Part shown: positions 33,842 to 43,237 of the stretch, in pieces
Layout of the letters: every line of letters begins with the position of its first letter
Numbering within the stretch: the first letter of the stretch is position 1
Origin: JBBQCW01 sp038319025
Lineage (GTDB): Bacteria > Actinomycetota > Thermoleophilia > Solirubrobacterales > Solirubrobacteraceae
NCBI GenBank assembly: GCA_038319025.1
Contig: JBBQCW010000002.1
Location: forward strand, 186,001-250,000
DNA length: 64,000 nucleotides
Direction: 5' to 3'
The notes under the pieces: generated by a model
Told to the model about the DNA's origin: nothing
Databases searched by the model: none
The model's input: only the letters and a program-made list of their open reading frames with translations
Translations under genes and position numbers: made by a program

Positions 33842-34009
33842 ATGATTGCCATGAGTTACGCGTGGAGCGTGAGCATCGCGCTGATCGTTGTCTTCTTCGT
33901 CGTCTTCCCGCTGCTCGCCAACGGCCTGATCGGCATCGCTGCCGGGGTCGCCGCCGGGGAGAAGCGCCAAAACGAGGAATACGAAGAAGCCGTCACCGCC
34001 CGCAAGTAG
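33842..34009 (+). CDS. small single-helix membrane protein (hypothetical)
   Basis: A 55-residue protein: a short N terminus, one long hydrophobic segment (IALIVVFFVVFPLLANGLIGIAAGVAAG) and a charged tail (EKRQNEEYEEAVTARK). The ATG at 33842 is preferred over in-frame upstream starts because the extension is not protein-like. A small GGAGC/GCTCC hairpin (33822-33836) lies just upstream. I recognise no family. Confidence 0.65.
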   Translation: MIAMSYAWSVSIALIVVFFVVFPLLANGLIGIAAGVAAGEKRQNEEYEEAVTARK

Positions 34010-34021
34010 GGGCCGACCGAC

Positions 34022-36943
34022 TCAAACCGCTCGCGTCGCCTCTTCCAACAGGAAGACGAAAGACGCGAACGACTCGCCCGTCGCCTGCTCGAGGCCGATC
34101 TCGCACGTGCGGTTGCTGCACACGGCCGCATCAAACGGGCCGGCCGCAGCCAACTCGGCCGCCTCGTCCGCGGTCGCAGACACGGGCAACTCGGGATGGA
34201 GCATTCCCCTGTCGCCTGCGAATCCGCAGCACGTCGCGCTGACGGGAACGTAGGCCTCGTCGGCCACGGCGCGGGCCACGCCCTCGAGTTTGCCCGCCAG
34301 GCCCAGGTGACGGCTGGAACACGGCGGATGCACAGCCACGCGACCGACGCGATGGGTCACGGTCAGCTCCGGCAGCAGCTCGTCATGCGCCCAGGCGATC
34401 GCGTCCAGGACGACCGGGCGGCGGTCCTCATCGATCTGCGGCAGCACGTCCTCGACGAGCCCGAGCGTGCAGGAGCTGGCGTCGATCACGACCGGCAGCG
34501 CGCCGCCATCCGTCCAGCGCACGAGTGCCTTCGCCAAGGCCGCCGTCACGTGATCGCGCCCGTCGGCGAAGCCCTTCGACGCCCAAGGTGCCCCGCAGCA
34601 GTGCCCCCCGGCATCCGGCGGAATCCACAGTGGGCGGCCGGCGCGTGCTGACACGGCCACCAAAGCCTCCGCCAGGCCGAGGCCCTCGGGCGCACCCTGG
34701 GCGGCGCCGAAGATGCGGTTGATGCACGCGGGCAGGTAGACCGCCGCGGCATCGGCGCGCTCGGTGAGCGGCAGCCGTGCCGGGGCCGGCTCGGGCATGT
34801 TCGACGGCCACGACGGAACGAGCTCGGCGCCCGCCAACGCGCGGCCGCCACGAGCGGAGACGCGCGCCACCGCGGCGCCTGCCGTGCTGCCGCCGGCCAC
34901 GAGGCCGCCGCGAGCCGCGCGCTCGATCACGCCCCACTGCCGGGCAGCGCCCAGCGCGACCCGCTCGGCCACCGCGCCGTTCTCGCGCTCGCGCATTTCC
35001 TTGACGAACTTGCCGGTGTCGATGCCCACCGGGCATACGAGCTTGCAGGTGCCGTCCGCCGCGCAAGTTTGCAGCGCGTCGTACTCGTAGTCGGCCAGGA
35101 TCGCCGCCGTCACAGGCGAGCCTTCGGGCTGGCGGGCCATCTCGCGCCGCAGCACGATGCGCTGGCGCGGCGTGGTGGTCAGGTCGCGGCTCGGGCAGAC
35201 CGGCTCGCAGAACCCGCACTCCACGCAGCCGGTGATCTCCTCCTCCACCGGTGGCGTCGTCTTCAGATCGCGCAGGTGCGCGCCCGGATCGCGGTTGAGC
35301 ACGACCCCGGGGCCTAGGACGCAGTCAGGATCGGCCAGCGCCTTGATCCGCCACATCATCTCGGTGGCCTTCGCGCCCCACTCGCGCTCGACGAAGGGCG
35401 CCATGTTCAGGCCGGTGCCGTGCTCGGCCTTCAGCGAGCCGTCGTAGCCATCCCGGACGAGGTCGACCAGCTCCCCCATGAACGTCTCGTAACGCTCGCG
35501 ATCAGCCGGAACGTTGAACGACGGGGTGAGCATGAAGTGCAGGTTGCCCGCCGACGCATGGCCCGCCACGCCGGTCAGGAAGCCGTGCTTGCCGAGTATC
35601 TCCTGTAGGTCGCGGGCGAAGGCCGCGAGCCGATCCGGGGCGACGCACACGTCCTCGGTGATCAACGACGTGCCCGGCGGGCGCAGCTTGCCGATCAGGC
35701 CGAACATTCCCTCGCGCACCGTCCAGGCCAGCTCCACCTCGTGCTCGTCGCGGGTGAAAGCCGGCGGGCGCAGCAACGTGTGCTCGCCCAGGATCTCCGC
35801 CCCAGCCAGCACCAGCGCGTCGAGCGCGGCGTCATCCTCGGCGCCGAACTCGATCAGCAGCGCGGCCGAATCCAACGGCAGCTCACGCCAGTACAACGGC
35901 GTGCCGGCGATCGAATGGCTGGCCACCATCAACGCGGGCGCGACCATCAGTTCGACCGCCCGCGCGCCGGCCTCGACCAGCGCGGTGACCGGCGCCGTAG
36001 CCGCGTCGATACTCGCGAAATGGACCCAGGAGACGGTGGTGCGCTTGGGCGTGGGGATCGTGTCGAAGACGGCCTCGGCGATGAACCCCAGCGTGCCTTC
36101 GGAGCCGACCAGCAACCGCCGGAAGATCTCCATCGGCTCGTCGGCATCGAGCAGGGCGCAGAGGCGGTAGCCCGTCGTGTTCTTGATCGAAAACTTGCGC
36201 CGGATCCGTTCGCACAACTCGGTGTCGGCGCGCAGTTCGTCGCGCAGGGCGATAAGTCCGGCGGCCAGCTCCGGCTCGGCGGCGTCAAACGCGGCGGCCG
36301 CTCCCGGCGCGGCCGTGTCGACCACGGTTCCCGAGGCGAGCACGAACTTCAGCGCCGACACGGTCGAGTAGCTGTCGGCGACCACCCCGCAGCGCATCCC
36401 ACCGGAGTTGTTGGCGACCACGCCGCCGATGGTGGCGATGTCAACGCTGGCCGGATCAGGTCCGAGGCGCCGGCCGTGACGGGTCAGCAGACGGTTGACC
36501 GTGCCCAGCGCGGTGCCCGGGCGCACGCGCGCGCGCCGGCCCTCATCCTCGATCTTCACCCCACGCCAGTGGCGGCGCACATCCACCAGGATCCCGTCGC
36601 CCTGGGCCTGACCGTTGAGGCTGGTGCCGGCCGAGCGGAACGTGATGGGGATCCCGGTTCGGCGCGCGTAGGCGAGGAGCGCGGCGACCTGCTCGGCGTC
36701 ACGCGGGACGGCCACGACCTGGGGAAGCTTGCGATACGGGCTCGCGTCCGAGGCGTAGCGGATCAGGTCGATCGGGCGCGTCAGGACGGCCTCCTCCCCC
36801 AGCAGCCCGATCAGGTCGCTGCGCAGCGGCTCCGGCGTGCCGGCGGCCAGCGAATCGGGCGCGCGATCATCGGACACGCCATCCCCGTCGCCGACAGGCA
36901 GGATGCGCTCCGTGCGCGGGCGAAACAGAGGCAGCGAAGCCAC
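34022..36943 (-). CDS. FAD-linked oxidase / Fe-S (GlcD-GlcF-type) fusion dehydrogenase
   Basis: A 973-residue fusion. The N-terminal half is a VAO-type FAD oxidase: VVAVPRDAEQVAALLAYARRTGIPITFRSAGTSLNGQAQGDGILVDV, DPASVDIATIGGVVANNSGGMRCG, LLVGSEGTLGFIAEA, AGHASAGNLHFMLTPSF and AEHGTGLNMAPFVEREWG. Next come two ferredoxin-like clusters (CVECGFCEPVCPS and CAADGTCKLVCPVG) and two CCG domains (GGHCCGAPWASKG, SATCCGFAGDRG). This layout matches Dld-II/GlcDF-type 2-hydroxyacid dehydrogenases that pass electrons to the respiratory chain. The start is GTG at 36943, 9 bp after the decarboxylase gene. A 2-hydroxyacid such as lactate, glycolate or mandelate is plausible. Confidence 0.93.
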   Translation of the reverse strand: MASLPLFRPRTERILPVGDGDGVSDDRAPDSLAAGTPEPLRSDLIGLLGEEAVLTRPIDLIRYASDASPYRKLPQVVAVPRDAEQVAALLAYARRTGIPITFRSAGTSLNGQAQGDGILVDVRRHWRGVKIEDEGRRARVRPGTALGTVNRLLTRHGRRLGPDPASVDIATIGGVVANNSGGMRCGVVADSYSTVSALKFVLASGTVVDTAAPGAAAAFDAAEPELAAGLIALRDELRADTELCERIRRKFSIKNTTGYRLCALLDADEPMEIFRRLLVGSEGTLGFIAEAVFDTIPTPKRTTVSWVHFASIDAATAPVTALVEAGARAVELMVAPALMVASHSIAGTPLYWRELPLDSAALLIEFGAEDDAALDALVLAGAEILGEHTLLRPPAFTRDEHEVELAWTVREGMFGLIGKLRPPGTSLITEDVCVAPDRLAAFARDLQEILGKHGFLTGVAGHASAGNLHFMLTPSFNVPADRERYETFMGELVDLVRDGYDGSLKAEHGTGLNMAPFVEREWGAKATEMMWRIKALADPDCVLGPGVVLNRDPGAHLRDLKTTPPVEEEITGCVECGFCEPVCPSRDLTTTPRQRIVLRREMARQPEGSPVTAAILADYEYDALQTCAADGTCKLVCPVGIDTGKFVKEMRERENGAVAERVALGAARQWGVIERAARGGLVAGGSTAGAAVARVSARGGRALAGAELVPSWPSNMPEPAPARLPLTERADAAAVYLPACINRIFGAAQGAPEGLGLAEALVAVSARAGRPLWIPPDAGGHCCGAPWASKGFADGRDHVTAALAKALVRWTDGGALPVVIDASSCTLGLVEDVLPQIDEDRRPVVLDAIAWAHDELLPELTVTHRVGRVAVHPPCSSRHLGLAGKLEGVARAVADEAYVPVSATCCGFAGDRGMLHPELPVSATADEAAELAAAGPFDAAVCSNRTCEIGLEQATGESFASFVFLLEEATRAV

Positions 36944-36952
36944 GACGCGCCT

Positions 36953-38551
36953 CTAACCGAGCGACATGCCAGGCGCCACGCGCACCTGCACAAGCTCAGG
37001 ACGGTCGGACGCGATCGCCGCACGCAGGATCTCGCGCAGGCCGTCGGGATCGGTGGCGATCTGCGCGTCGATCCCATATCCGGAGGCCACGGCGGCCACG
37101 TCGAGCGCTGGCAGGTTCAGCCCGGGCGATTCGGGCAGGCCTTCCAGCGACGAGAACCACTTGAGGATCGCGTACTCCTCGTTGCGCAGCACCAGGAACG
37201 TCACGGGCACGTTGTAGGCCACCGCGCTCCAGAAGACCTGGATCGCGTACTGCGCGGACCCTTCGCCGACGACGCACACGACGGGCCGATCCGGCTCGGC
37301 CATCTGCACCCCGACCGCCGCGGAGAGGCCGAAGCCCAGCCCGCCACCGGCGCCGAAGTAGTAGCTGCCCGGGCGCGACAGCCGCAACCGGTTGCGCACC
37401 GCCATCGTGGCCGACGGCGCCTCGAGCACGACGATGCCGTCTTCCGGGAAAACGTCGGCGAGCGCGGCGATGGCGGTCGACGCCGTCATCGGGTCCCCGC
37501 CTTCGGGCGGTTCGGGTGCAGCTCGGATGGCCGGCACCGCGCGCTGCGTCGGCGTGCTCAGCTCCAGCATCAGCTCGACCGTGAGCTTGGGGTCGGCGAC
37601 GATCGCATCGCCCATCGGCGCGCGCACCGCCTCGTCCGGGTCACTGGTGATGGCCACCAGGCGGGTGCCCTCGGGCAGCAGCGGGCCGGGAATGTTGGGG
37701 TAGTAGCTGAACACTGACGCGCCCACAACGAGCACGAAGTCGTGGCCCTCCAGCACCTGGCCGACCGGGCCGATCGCGGGCGGCAGCAGCCCCTGGAACA
37801 GCGGATGGTTCTCGGGGAAGCCAAGCCGACCGCCACCTGGCGCGGGGCTGGCCCAGACGGGCAGGTGGAGCTTCTCGGCCAGCGCGATCACGGCATCCCT
37901 CGCGCCGCTGGCGTCGATGTCGGGCCCCGCGATCAGCACCGGAGCAGTCGCGCCGGCCAGCGCCGTGACAAGTTCGCGCACGACAGCCGGGTCCGCTCCC
38001 GCCCGTCCCCCGACCGTGCGGCCGATGTTGTGGCGCACGTCGCTCTCGTCGACTTCGACGCCCCAGTCATCCATCGGGATCGAGAGGAACGTCGGCCCGA
38101 CCGGTGCGAGCGCCGCAAGGTGGGTGGCGCGCGCGAGTGCCAGCGGCACGTCCTGGGCGCGCGGCGGCTCGTAGCTCCACTTCACGAACGGTTCAGGCAC
38201 GCGGGTCGCGTCACGGTTGGTGAGGTTGGCCTGCAGCGTCATCAGGCCTCGGACCTGCTGCCCGGCGGTGATCACGAGCGGTGACTTGTTGGCCTGCGCG
38301 TTGAAGATCGCCCCGACCGCGTTGCCGACGCCCGGCGCGGTGTGGAGGTTGACGAGCGCGGGGCGCCCGGTGGCCTGGGCGTAGCCGTCGGCCATGCCGA
38401 CCACCGACGCCTCCTGCAGCGCGAGGACGTAGGTGAAGTCCTCCGGCAGATCGGCGAGCATCGGCAACTCCGTGGAGCCGGGGTTCCCAAAGATCGTGGT
38501 CATCCCCTGCGAGCGCAGGAAGTCAAAGCAGGCCTCGCGAACGGTGGTCAT
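36953..38551 (-). CDS. thiamine-diphosphate enzyme, benzoylformate decarboxylase-like
   Basis: A 532-residue ThDP enzyme. It carries the residues expected of benzoylformate decarboxylase: IFGNPGSTELPML (substrate Ser), LQEASVVGMADGYAQATGRP with the Glu that activates ThDP, and LVNLHTAPGVGNAVGA with the catalytic His. The ThDP/Mg motif is VCVVGEGSAQYAIQVFWSAVAYNVPVTFLVLRNEEYAILKW, where the usual GDG reads GEG. It would decarboxylate a 2-oxoacid such as phenylglyoxylate to an aldehyde. Together with the downstream 2-hydroxyacid dehydrogenase it could form a mandelate-like oxidation route (inference). Confidence 0.88.
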   Translation of the reverse strand: MTTVREACFDFLRSQGMTTIFGNPGSTELPMLADLPEDFTYVLALQEASVVGMADGYAQATGRPALVNLHTAPGVGNAVGAIFNAQANKSPLVITAGQQVRGLMTLQANLTNRDATRVPEPFVKWSYEPPRAQDVPLALARATHLAALAPVGPTFLSIPMDDWGVEVDESDVRHNIGRTVGGRAGADPAVVRELVTALAGATAPVLIAGPDIDASGARDAVIALAEKLHLPVWASPAPGGGRLGFPENHPLFQGLLPPAIGPVGQVLEGHDFVLVVGASVFSYYPNIPGPLLPEGTRLVAITSDPDEAVRAPMGDAIVADPKLTVELMLELSTPTQRAVPAIRAAPEPPEGGDPMTASTAIAALADVFPEDGIVVLEAPSATMAVRNRLRLSRPGSYYFGAGGGLGFGLSAAVGVQMAEPDRPVVCVVGEGSAQYAIQVFWSAVAYNVPVTFLVLRNEEYAILKWFSSLEGLPESPGLNLPALDVAAVASGYGIDAQIATDPDGLREILRAAIASDRPELVQVRVAPGMSLG

Positions 38552-38639
38552 GAGCCGGACCCTATCGGCGGGTCACGGCGCGCGCACGCGCTCGTCGGCC
38601 GTCGGAGCGCCGGCCGCCGCGACCACCGGATTGCGGGTC

Positions 38640-38696
38640 CCAGATCCAGTGCCACAGAATGCCCGCCCAGCGGGCACGATGTGGCACTCGATCTGG
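38640..38696. repeat. nested hairpin repeat, family B copy 1
   Basis: A 57-nt element. A 17-bp outer stem CCAGATCCAGTGCCACA (38640-38656) / TGTGGCACTCGATCTGG (38680-38696) has one mismatch. It is followed by a 3x3 internal loop and a 7-bp inner stem TGCCCGC (38660-38666) / GCGGGCA (38670-38676) with a CCA loop. It lies in a 195-bp gap between tandem minus-strand genes. Related copies are at 55231-55281 and 57564-57608. Confidence 0.8.
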
Positions 38697-38746
38697 TCGG
38701 GCGCCCTCGGGTCGAGAAACGGCCGGGGGCCGCGCCGGCCGGCCGC

Positions 38747-40750
38747 TCAGAGCTTCAGCGCCTTTTTGATGACCGCCGGCGCCAAGGTCCCGCGGGCGAG
38801 CGTGACGGTCAGTACGGGCTTGGCCTTTTTGAGCGCCTTTTTGGCTTTCGCCACCTTGATCTTCAGCGCGACCGTCCGGCCGGCCGGGACCGTCACCGTT
38901 GCGCGGCCGAGCGGCTTGACCTTCTTGCCGCGTTTGCCCTTGGCCTTGGGGGCGAGCGACAGCGTCACCGTGCACGCCGGACCCGTACCGGGGCACTGGA
39001 CGCTGTAGCCGAGGGCCAACGAATGCTTCTTCAGCTTGGCCTTGCCGGTGCGGACCAGCACCGGGGACGCGGGGGTCAGCGTAGGCCCAGGCGCGGGGCC
39101 GGGCCCGGGGTCCGGAGTCGGGTCAGGCCCGGGGCCAGGATCCGCCGGCGGCTGCTGCTGCTGAATCGGCGGGATGACCCGCGTCACCGTGCGCTGGGCG
39201 GTCGCGGTGGCTCCGAAAACGTTCGTGACGACCGCCGCCACCGCATTGTCACCCAATACCAAGGGGAGATCTGTGGTCCACGACCCGTCGCCCGCCACGG
39301 TCACCGCGCTCCCGTTGACCATCAGGCCGGACAGCCCGGAGGCGTCGGAAGCCGACCCGGAAACGGTCACGTGATCCGCCGTCACCGTCGCGCCCGCGAG
39401 CGGCACCGCGATCGACACGGCCGGGCTTATCGCACTCTGCGCGGCGGCCTGCGCGGCGTCGATCGCGGCCTGATTGTCCTCGCTGGCGAAGACGAACGAC
39501 AGCTTGCGAGTGCCGGTCGCCGGCACCGAGAGGTTGTACGTCGCGGTCAGCTGACGCGTCCCGGTGAAGCGCAGTTCCGTCGGCACCGTGCTGAAGGTCA
39601 GCGAGCCCAACCCCTTCACCGGGTCCGGGTCCGGGTTGCCCGCTTTACGCACGGCGAGGCTGAACGGCGCGGCGGCCGGAAGCGCTCCGGTGACTACGTC
39701 CCCGTTCATGTGAGGGGTATAGGCGACGCCGGGCAGACGCCACTCCCGGCCCGAGCCGCTGATGACGTGATCGAGCACGAGGCGCACCGTGTGAGCCGAG
39801 CCGTTGGTGGACGCGAGCGACCAATCGCGCCGGATCACATCACCAGTGGGCGATGCCGTTGTGCTCACGTCGATACTCACGTGCGGATCGGTGAGGACGC
39901 CCGTATTCATCGAACAGGAAAACCCTCCGAGCGGGTAGTAGGAATCGTCGCTCGGGCACACCGCGAGGGTGTTGTGTTCGGTCACCACCAGCGCGCCGTC
40001 CGCCGCGATCGTCCGGGTGGTCGAAACGGACGGCCGGTGAGCGTAGTTCTGGTAGGGGATCCCGTTGCCGCCGGCGTTGACCCAGGTCGGGCCGGTGTAG
40101 GCATCCTTGCCGTCCACCTGCAGCCCGAACACGTTGCCGGTGCCGTTCACCTGCGGGTGCTGCGGGTCGAACGGGCGGATGCCGTTGGTCCCGCCGAACA
40201 CCTGGGCATCGTCGGCCGGGTCGCTGGTCAGCAGGAAGGAGTCCAAGCCGCCGCTCCCCATCGAGCTGAGGAATGAGGCCGCCGTTAGTCCTCCGAGCAC
40301 GCCGGATGCCTCGTACTGCTCCTGCGCGCCGCCGGGCAGCGTCTGCGCGTGAAGGACGAGCGGCCGCAACCGCGGCCCGTCGTACCCCAGCGTGCGCGGG
40401 TCGGTGGTCTGCGGAGGCGTCGGAACGCCGACGGGCAGCGCGAGCAAGCGGCACGCGTCGATGCCGTAGCCGATCTGGACGGCAGGGGCCGCCCAGACCC
40501 CGCCGGCGACGGCGATAGACGTGCCCCCGGCGAGGAAGGTGTAGTACCAGAGGCCGCCCTGGCGGTGCGCGCATACGACGTTCACCATCGCCTCGGTGGT
40601 CGCGGTGCCAGCCACCGATACGGAGGCGAACTCAGCGCCGGTGACCGCCGTGCCGTCCGTCGGCGACGTGATCGCCGTGGCGCCCAGGGCAGCCGGAGCG
40701 GCGCCAAAACAAACGGCGGCCGTGATGAGCGTGGCGAGGATGATCCGCAT
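38747..40750 (-). CDS. large secreted protein with Ig-like domain and Lys-rich C terminus
   Basis: A 667-residue exported protein. It has a signal peptide (MRIILATLITAAVCFGAAPAALG), then AITSPTDGTAVTGAEFASVSVAGTA (Ig-like strand pattern). A middle region of about 300 residues has no family I recognise (GYDGPRLRPLVLHAQTLPGGAQEQYEASG...TTRTIAADGALVVTEHNTLAVC). An Ig-like/glucodextranase-like module follows (VAVPLAGATVTADHVTVSGSASDASGLSGLMVNGSAV), then a Pro/Gly/Asp spacer (PADPGPGPDPTPDPGPGPAPG) and a basic C-terminal domain (LKIKVAKAKKALKKAKPVLTVTL). The two internal Ig-type modules suggest a surface location. The ATG at 40750 is chosen because it begins the signal peptide. Confidence 0.8.
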   Translation of the reverse strand: MRIILATLITAAVCFGAAPAALGATAITSPTDGTAVTGAEFASVSVAGTATTEAMVNVVCAHRQGGLWYYTFLAGGTSIAVAGGVWAAPAVQIGYGIDACRLLALPVGVPTPPQTTDPRTLGYDGPRLRPLVLHAQTLPGGAQEQYEASGVLGGLTAASFLSSMGSGGLDSFLLTSDPADDAQVFGGTNGIRPFDPQHPQVNGTGNVFGLQVDGKDAYTGPTWVNAGGNGIPYQNYAHRPSVSTTRTIAADGALVVTEHNTLAVCPSDDSYYPLGGFSCSMNTGVLTDPHVSIDVSTTASPTGDVIRRDWSLASTNGSAHTVRLVLDHVISGSGREWRLPGVAYTPHMNGDVVTGALPAAAPFSLAVRKAGNPDPDPVKGLGSLTFSTVPTELRFTGTRQLTATYNLSVPATGTRKLSFVFASEDNQAAIDAAQAAAQSAISPAVSIAVPLAGATVTADHVTVSGSASDASGLSGLMVNGSAVTVAGDGSWTTDLPLVLGDNAVAAVVTNVFGATATAQRTVTRVIPPIQQQQPPADPGPGPDPTPDPGPGPAPGPTLTPASPVLVRTGKAKLKKHSLALGYSVQCPGTGPACTVTLSLAPKAKGKRGKKVKPLGRATVTVPAGRTVALKIKVAKAKKALKKAKPVLTVTLARGTLAPAVIKKALKL

Positions 40751-40824
40751 GGAACGCCACGGTGCCATCCACCCGGCGATCCCACAGTGTCAGGACCGTC
40801 CCGGATCCGTCCGGCGCGTTCCCC

Positions 40825-41664
40825 TCACCCCGCGCGGTTCAGATCCACGTGCAGGCCCGTCGGCGTGCACGGCGCATCCACGGACCCGGTCTCCAGCGCC
40901 CGCTGGTGCTCCATCACGGCAAGCGAATAGCGCATCGACTTGGGCGTGATCGAGCCCGTCTCCCCGGAGAACGGGGAGTCGAGCACCATCACCGCCAGGA
41001 TCGCGGCGATGATCAGCGAGGCTACGGAGCCCATGATCGCGGCTTGCACGAGCGCCGGCTCATCGGGGTCGGCCCAGAAGCAGATGAACAGGAGGGGCGC
41101 GATGCACGACATGAGGAACAGCACCCACATGATGGCCGGCACCGTGTGCCCGGCCTCGCTGAGCCGCTCGCGACGCGCCTCCTCCCGGCTGTCGCGGATG
41201 GCCAGCATCGCCGTGAACCCATCCGACTGCTTGCTGCCCACCGCCGGCAGGCTTTCGGTGAGTCGCTCGACGCGATAGGCCCAACCTTCGACGATCGGGC
41301 TCTCGTGAGCGTCACGCATGGCCGGCCACCCCTGGTGGATGACGGCGCGCGCGTAACAGATCACGGCGCCCTGAAAGTCGGTGCGGACGGTGGGAAACAG
41401 CTCCGCTGTCTGGAAGCTGTCGGCGACGGCCGTGGCCTCCTTGGCGGCGTTCGCCTTCGCGCTCGAATAACTGTCGAAGGCCAACAGCACGACGAAGCCG
41501 AGCAGGATCGCGAATGCCGTCCCCAACACGCCGAATACGCCGGCCGCGCGATCACTGTCGGTGAAGCGGCCCCCCGCCGGGGCGTGCCGGCGCAGGAACA
41601 GCATGAGCGCGATCGCCAGGCCGGCGAACACGACGATGATCACCAGCGCGAGGAACAACGTCAC
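40825..41664 (-). CDS. membrane protein of the DUF4239 (bestrophin-like) type
   Basis: A 279-residue integral membrane protein with about four hydrophobic segments (residues about 2-22, 45-65, 170-195, 205-228) and a long helical cytoplasmic part between the second and third (NAAKEATAVADSFQTAELFPTVRTDFQGAVICYARAVIHQGW). This pattern fits DUF4239 proteins. It starts at GTG 41664, overlapping the upstream metallo-beta-lactamase-fold gene as GTGA, so it belongs to the zwf operon. Function unknown. Confidence 0.72.
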   Translation of the reverse strand: MTLFLALVIIVVFAGLAIALMLFLRRHAPAGGRFTDSDRAAGVFGVLGTAFAILLGFVVLLAFDSYSSAKANAAKEATAVADSFQTAELFPTVRTDFQGAVICYARAVIHQGWPAMRDAHESPIVEGWAYRVERLTESLPAVGSKQSDGFTAMLAIRDSREEARRERLSEAGHTVPAIMWVLFLMSCIAPLLFICFWADPDEPALVQAAIMGSVASLIIAAILAVMVLDSPFSGETGSITPKSMRYSLAVMEHQRALETGSVDAPCTPTGLHVDLNRAG

Positions 41665-42428
41665 GGCGCCAGCATAGTTTCGCCGGGGGCCAGCACGGTG
41701 ACTTCGCACTCCGGCGCCAGCTCAGCGGCCACGCGCGTGAACGCGTGCGGGGGTTCGTGCAGCGTGCGTACGTAGCGGGCCGCCAAGCCGTCGGGGAAGT
41801 AGGTGCCCCAGTGGATGGGCACGGCGCGGCGCGCGCTGCACAGCGCAGCGGCCCGCGCCGCCCCGTGAGGGTTCATGTGCCCTTCACCCAGCGTCGGCCC
41901 CCACCCCCAGACAGGCAGGAGGGCAAGGTCGATCGGCGCCAGTGCGGCCATCCCCTCGTAAACGTCGGTGTCGCCCGCGAACCACCAGCGCCGGGCCGGC
42001 GCCTGCGCTTCACAGACGTAACCCACGGCGGCGGCGCGTGGCCCTCGCGGATGGCGGCGATCGTCGTGCTCGGCATGCACGGCGTGGATGGTGACCGAGC
42101 CGATCAACGTCGTCTCCCCCGGGCGCAGTTCGCGGACCTCCCGGAAGCCCAAGCCGGCCACCACGTCGCCCGCCCCATGCGGGACGAGCATCACCGCCCC
42201 GTGATCGACCGACTGAAGCGACCTCACGTGCAGGTGATCGTGATGCAGGTGGGAGATCAGGACGGCGTCGAGCCGGTCGAGATGGGCGGGAGCAGGTGTG
42301 GCTGTCTGGCGGCGCAGGTGCAGCATGCGCGACGTCAACAACGGGTCGGTCAACAACCTGACGCCGTCGAGCACCATCAGGGTGGTGGCGTGGCCGACGA
42401 ACGTGATCTCGTCGGGCACCGAGCTCAC
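41661..42428 (-). CDS. metallo-beta-lactamase-fold hydrolase (UlaG-like)
   Basis: A 255-residue MBL-fold protein: ITFVGHATTLMVLDGVRLLTDPLLTSRM, the metal motif VLISHLHHDHLHVRSL (HxHxDH), AVHAEHDDRRHPRGP, GDTDVYEGMAALAPIDLALLPVWGWGPTLGEGHMNPHGAARAA with the bridging Asp and third-site His, and IHWGTYFPDG. This is close to UlaG/NAPE-PLD-like lactonases or phosphodiesterases. GTG at 42428 overlaps the phosphoesterase stop, and its own stop overlaps the next gene. Confidence 0.92.
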   Translation of the reverse strand: MSSVPDEITFVGHATTLMVLDGVRLLTDPLLTSRMLHLRRQTATPAPAHLDRLDAVLISHLHHDHLHVRSLQSVDHGAVMLVPHGAGDVVAGLGFREVRELRPGETTLIGSVTIHAVHAEHDDRRHPRGPRAAAVGYVCEAQAPARRWWFAGDTDVYEGMAALAPIDLALLPVWGWGPTLGEGHMNPHGAARAAALCSARRAVPIHWGTYFPDGLAARYVRTLHEPPHAFTRVAAELAPECEVTVLAPGETMLAP

Positions 42429-43237
42429 GCCGGTGCCCGCTCCCAGGACCCGTCGCGCTGCACGTAATGCCCCTGCTCCCCCGGGCCGAACGCCATGCCG
42501 TCCCACACGCGATCGGTGACGGTGAGGCCCGCGGAGTTCCCTTCGATCGTCGTCCAGCCGTTCGGCTCGCCGCGCCGACGATCCGACGTGGCGGTCGCCG
42601 CCATGATGACCAACATGCCGCGCTCAGCCAGTGGATGATGGGCGCGCACATCGCCCTGGTGGGCGGTGTGCCGATGGCCCGAGAGCAGCAGATCCACCCC
42701 GGCCGCCGACGCCGCCGCGAGCGCCTTCTCGGCACCCACCACGACGCTCTCGTGGGGCTTCGCGGGCGTGGGGATGAACGGGTGGTGGGTGACGAGCACC
42801 TTCAGCAGATCGTCCGGCAGGTCGGCGAGATGCGTGGCGATCGCCTCCAGATCCTTGCGCTCGATGTCCCCGTTCTTCCACACCTCCGGGCGGGACGTGT
42901 CCAGCCCGAGCAGTGCCGCGCCCGGCACAACGGCGAACGGTGCGTCCTCATCCGTGATCCAGCGACGGAATCGGCTGCGCGGTGCCAGGGCGCGGCGGAC
43001 CAGGTTGTGGAGAGGGATGTCGTGGTTTCCGGGGACGACGATCTGCGGGGTCGGCAGACGGTCCAGGAACGCGCGCGCCGCCTCGAACTCACGCGTGCGC
43101 GCGCGCTGCGTGAGGTCCCCGCTGACGACGGTCACGTCGGGAGCGAACGCGTTGACGTCGGCGACGAGCCCTTCCACAACCGCCGAGTCCTCGGTGCCGA
43201 AGTGCACGTCAGACAGGTGGGCGATCCGTGCCGTCAC
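42425..43237 (-). CDS. calcineurin-like metallophosphoesterase (Icc/CpdA-like)
   Basis: A 270-residue binuclear metallophosphoesterase with all five signature blocks: IAHLSDVHFG, VVSGDLTQRA, VPGNHDIPLHN, VTHHPFIP and LSGHRHTAHQ. Relatives cleave 3',5'-cyclic nucleotides or other phosphodiesters. GTG at 43237 overlaps the zwf stop (GTGA). Confidence 0.92.
   Translation of the reverse strand: MTARIAHLSDVHFGTEDSAVVEGLVADVNAFAPDVTVVSGDLTQRARTREFEAARAFLDRLPTPQIVVPGNHDIPLHNLVRRALAPRSRFRRWITDEDAPFAVVPGAALLGLDTSRPEVWKNGDIERKDLEAIATHLADLPDDLLKVLVTHHPFIPTPAKPHESVVVGAEKALAAASAAGVDLLLSGHRHTAHQGDVRAHHPLAERGMLVIMAATATSDRRRGEPNGWTTIEGNSAGLTVTDRVWDGMAFGPGEQGHYVQRDGSWERAPA

Noticed and set aside
35741..37717. 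A 658-codon plus-strand open frame
   Set aside because: It is antisense to the FAD/Fe-S oxidase and the ThDP enzyme, both of which have clear motifs; GC bias keeps the shadow frame open.
38342..40276. A 644-codon plus-strand open frame
   Set aside because: It lies antisense to the decarboxylase end and the secreted Ig-like protein. The composition is Arg/Gly/His-rich with no motif, and it crosses the hairpin repeat.
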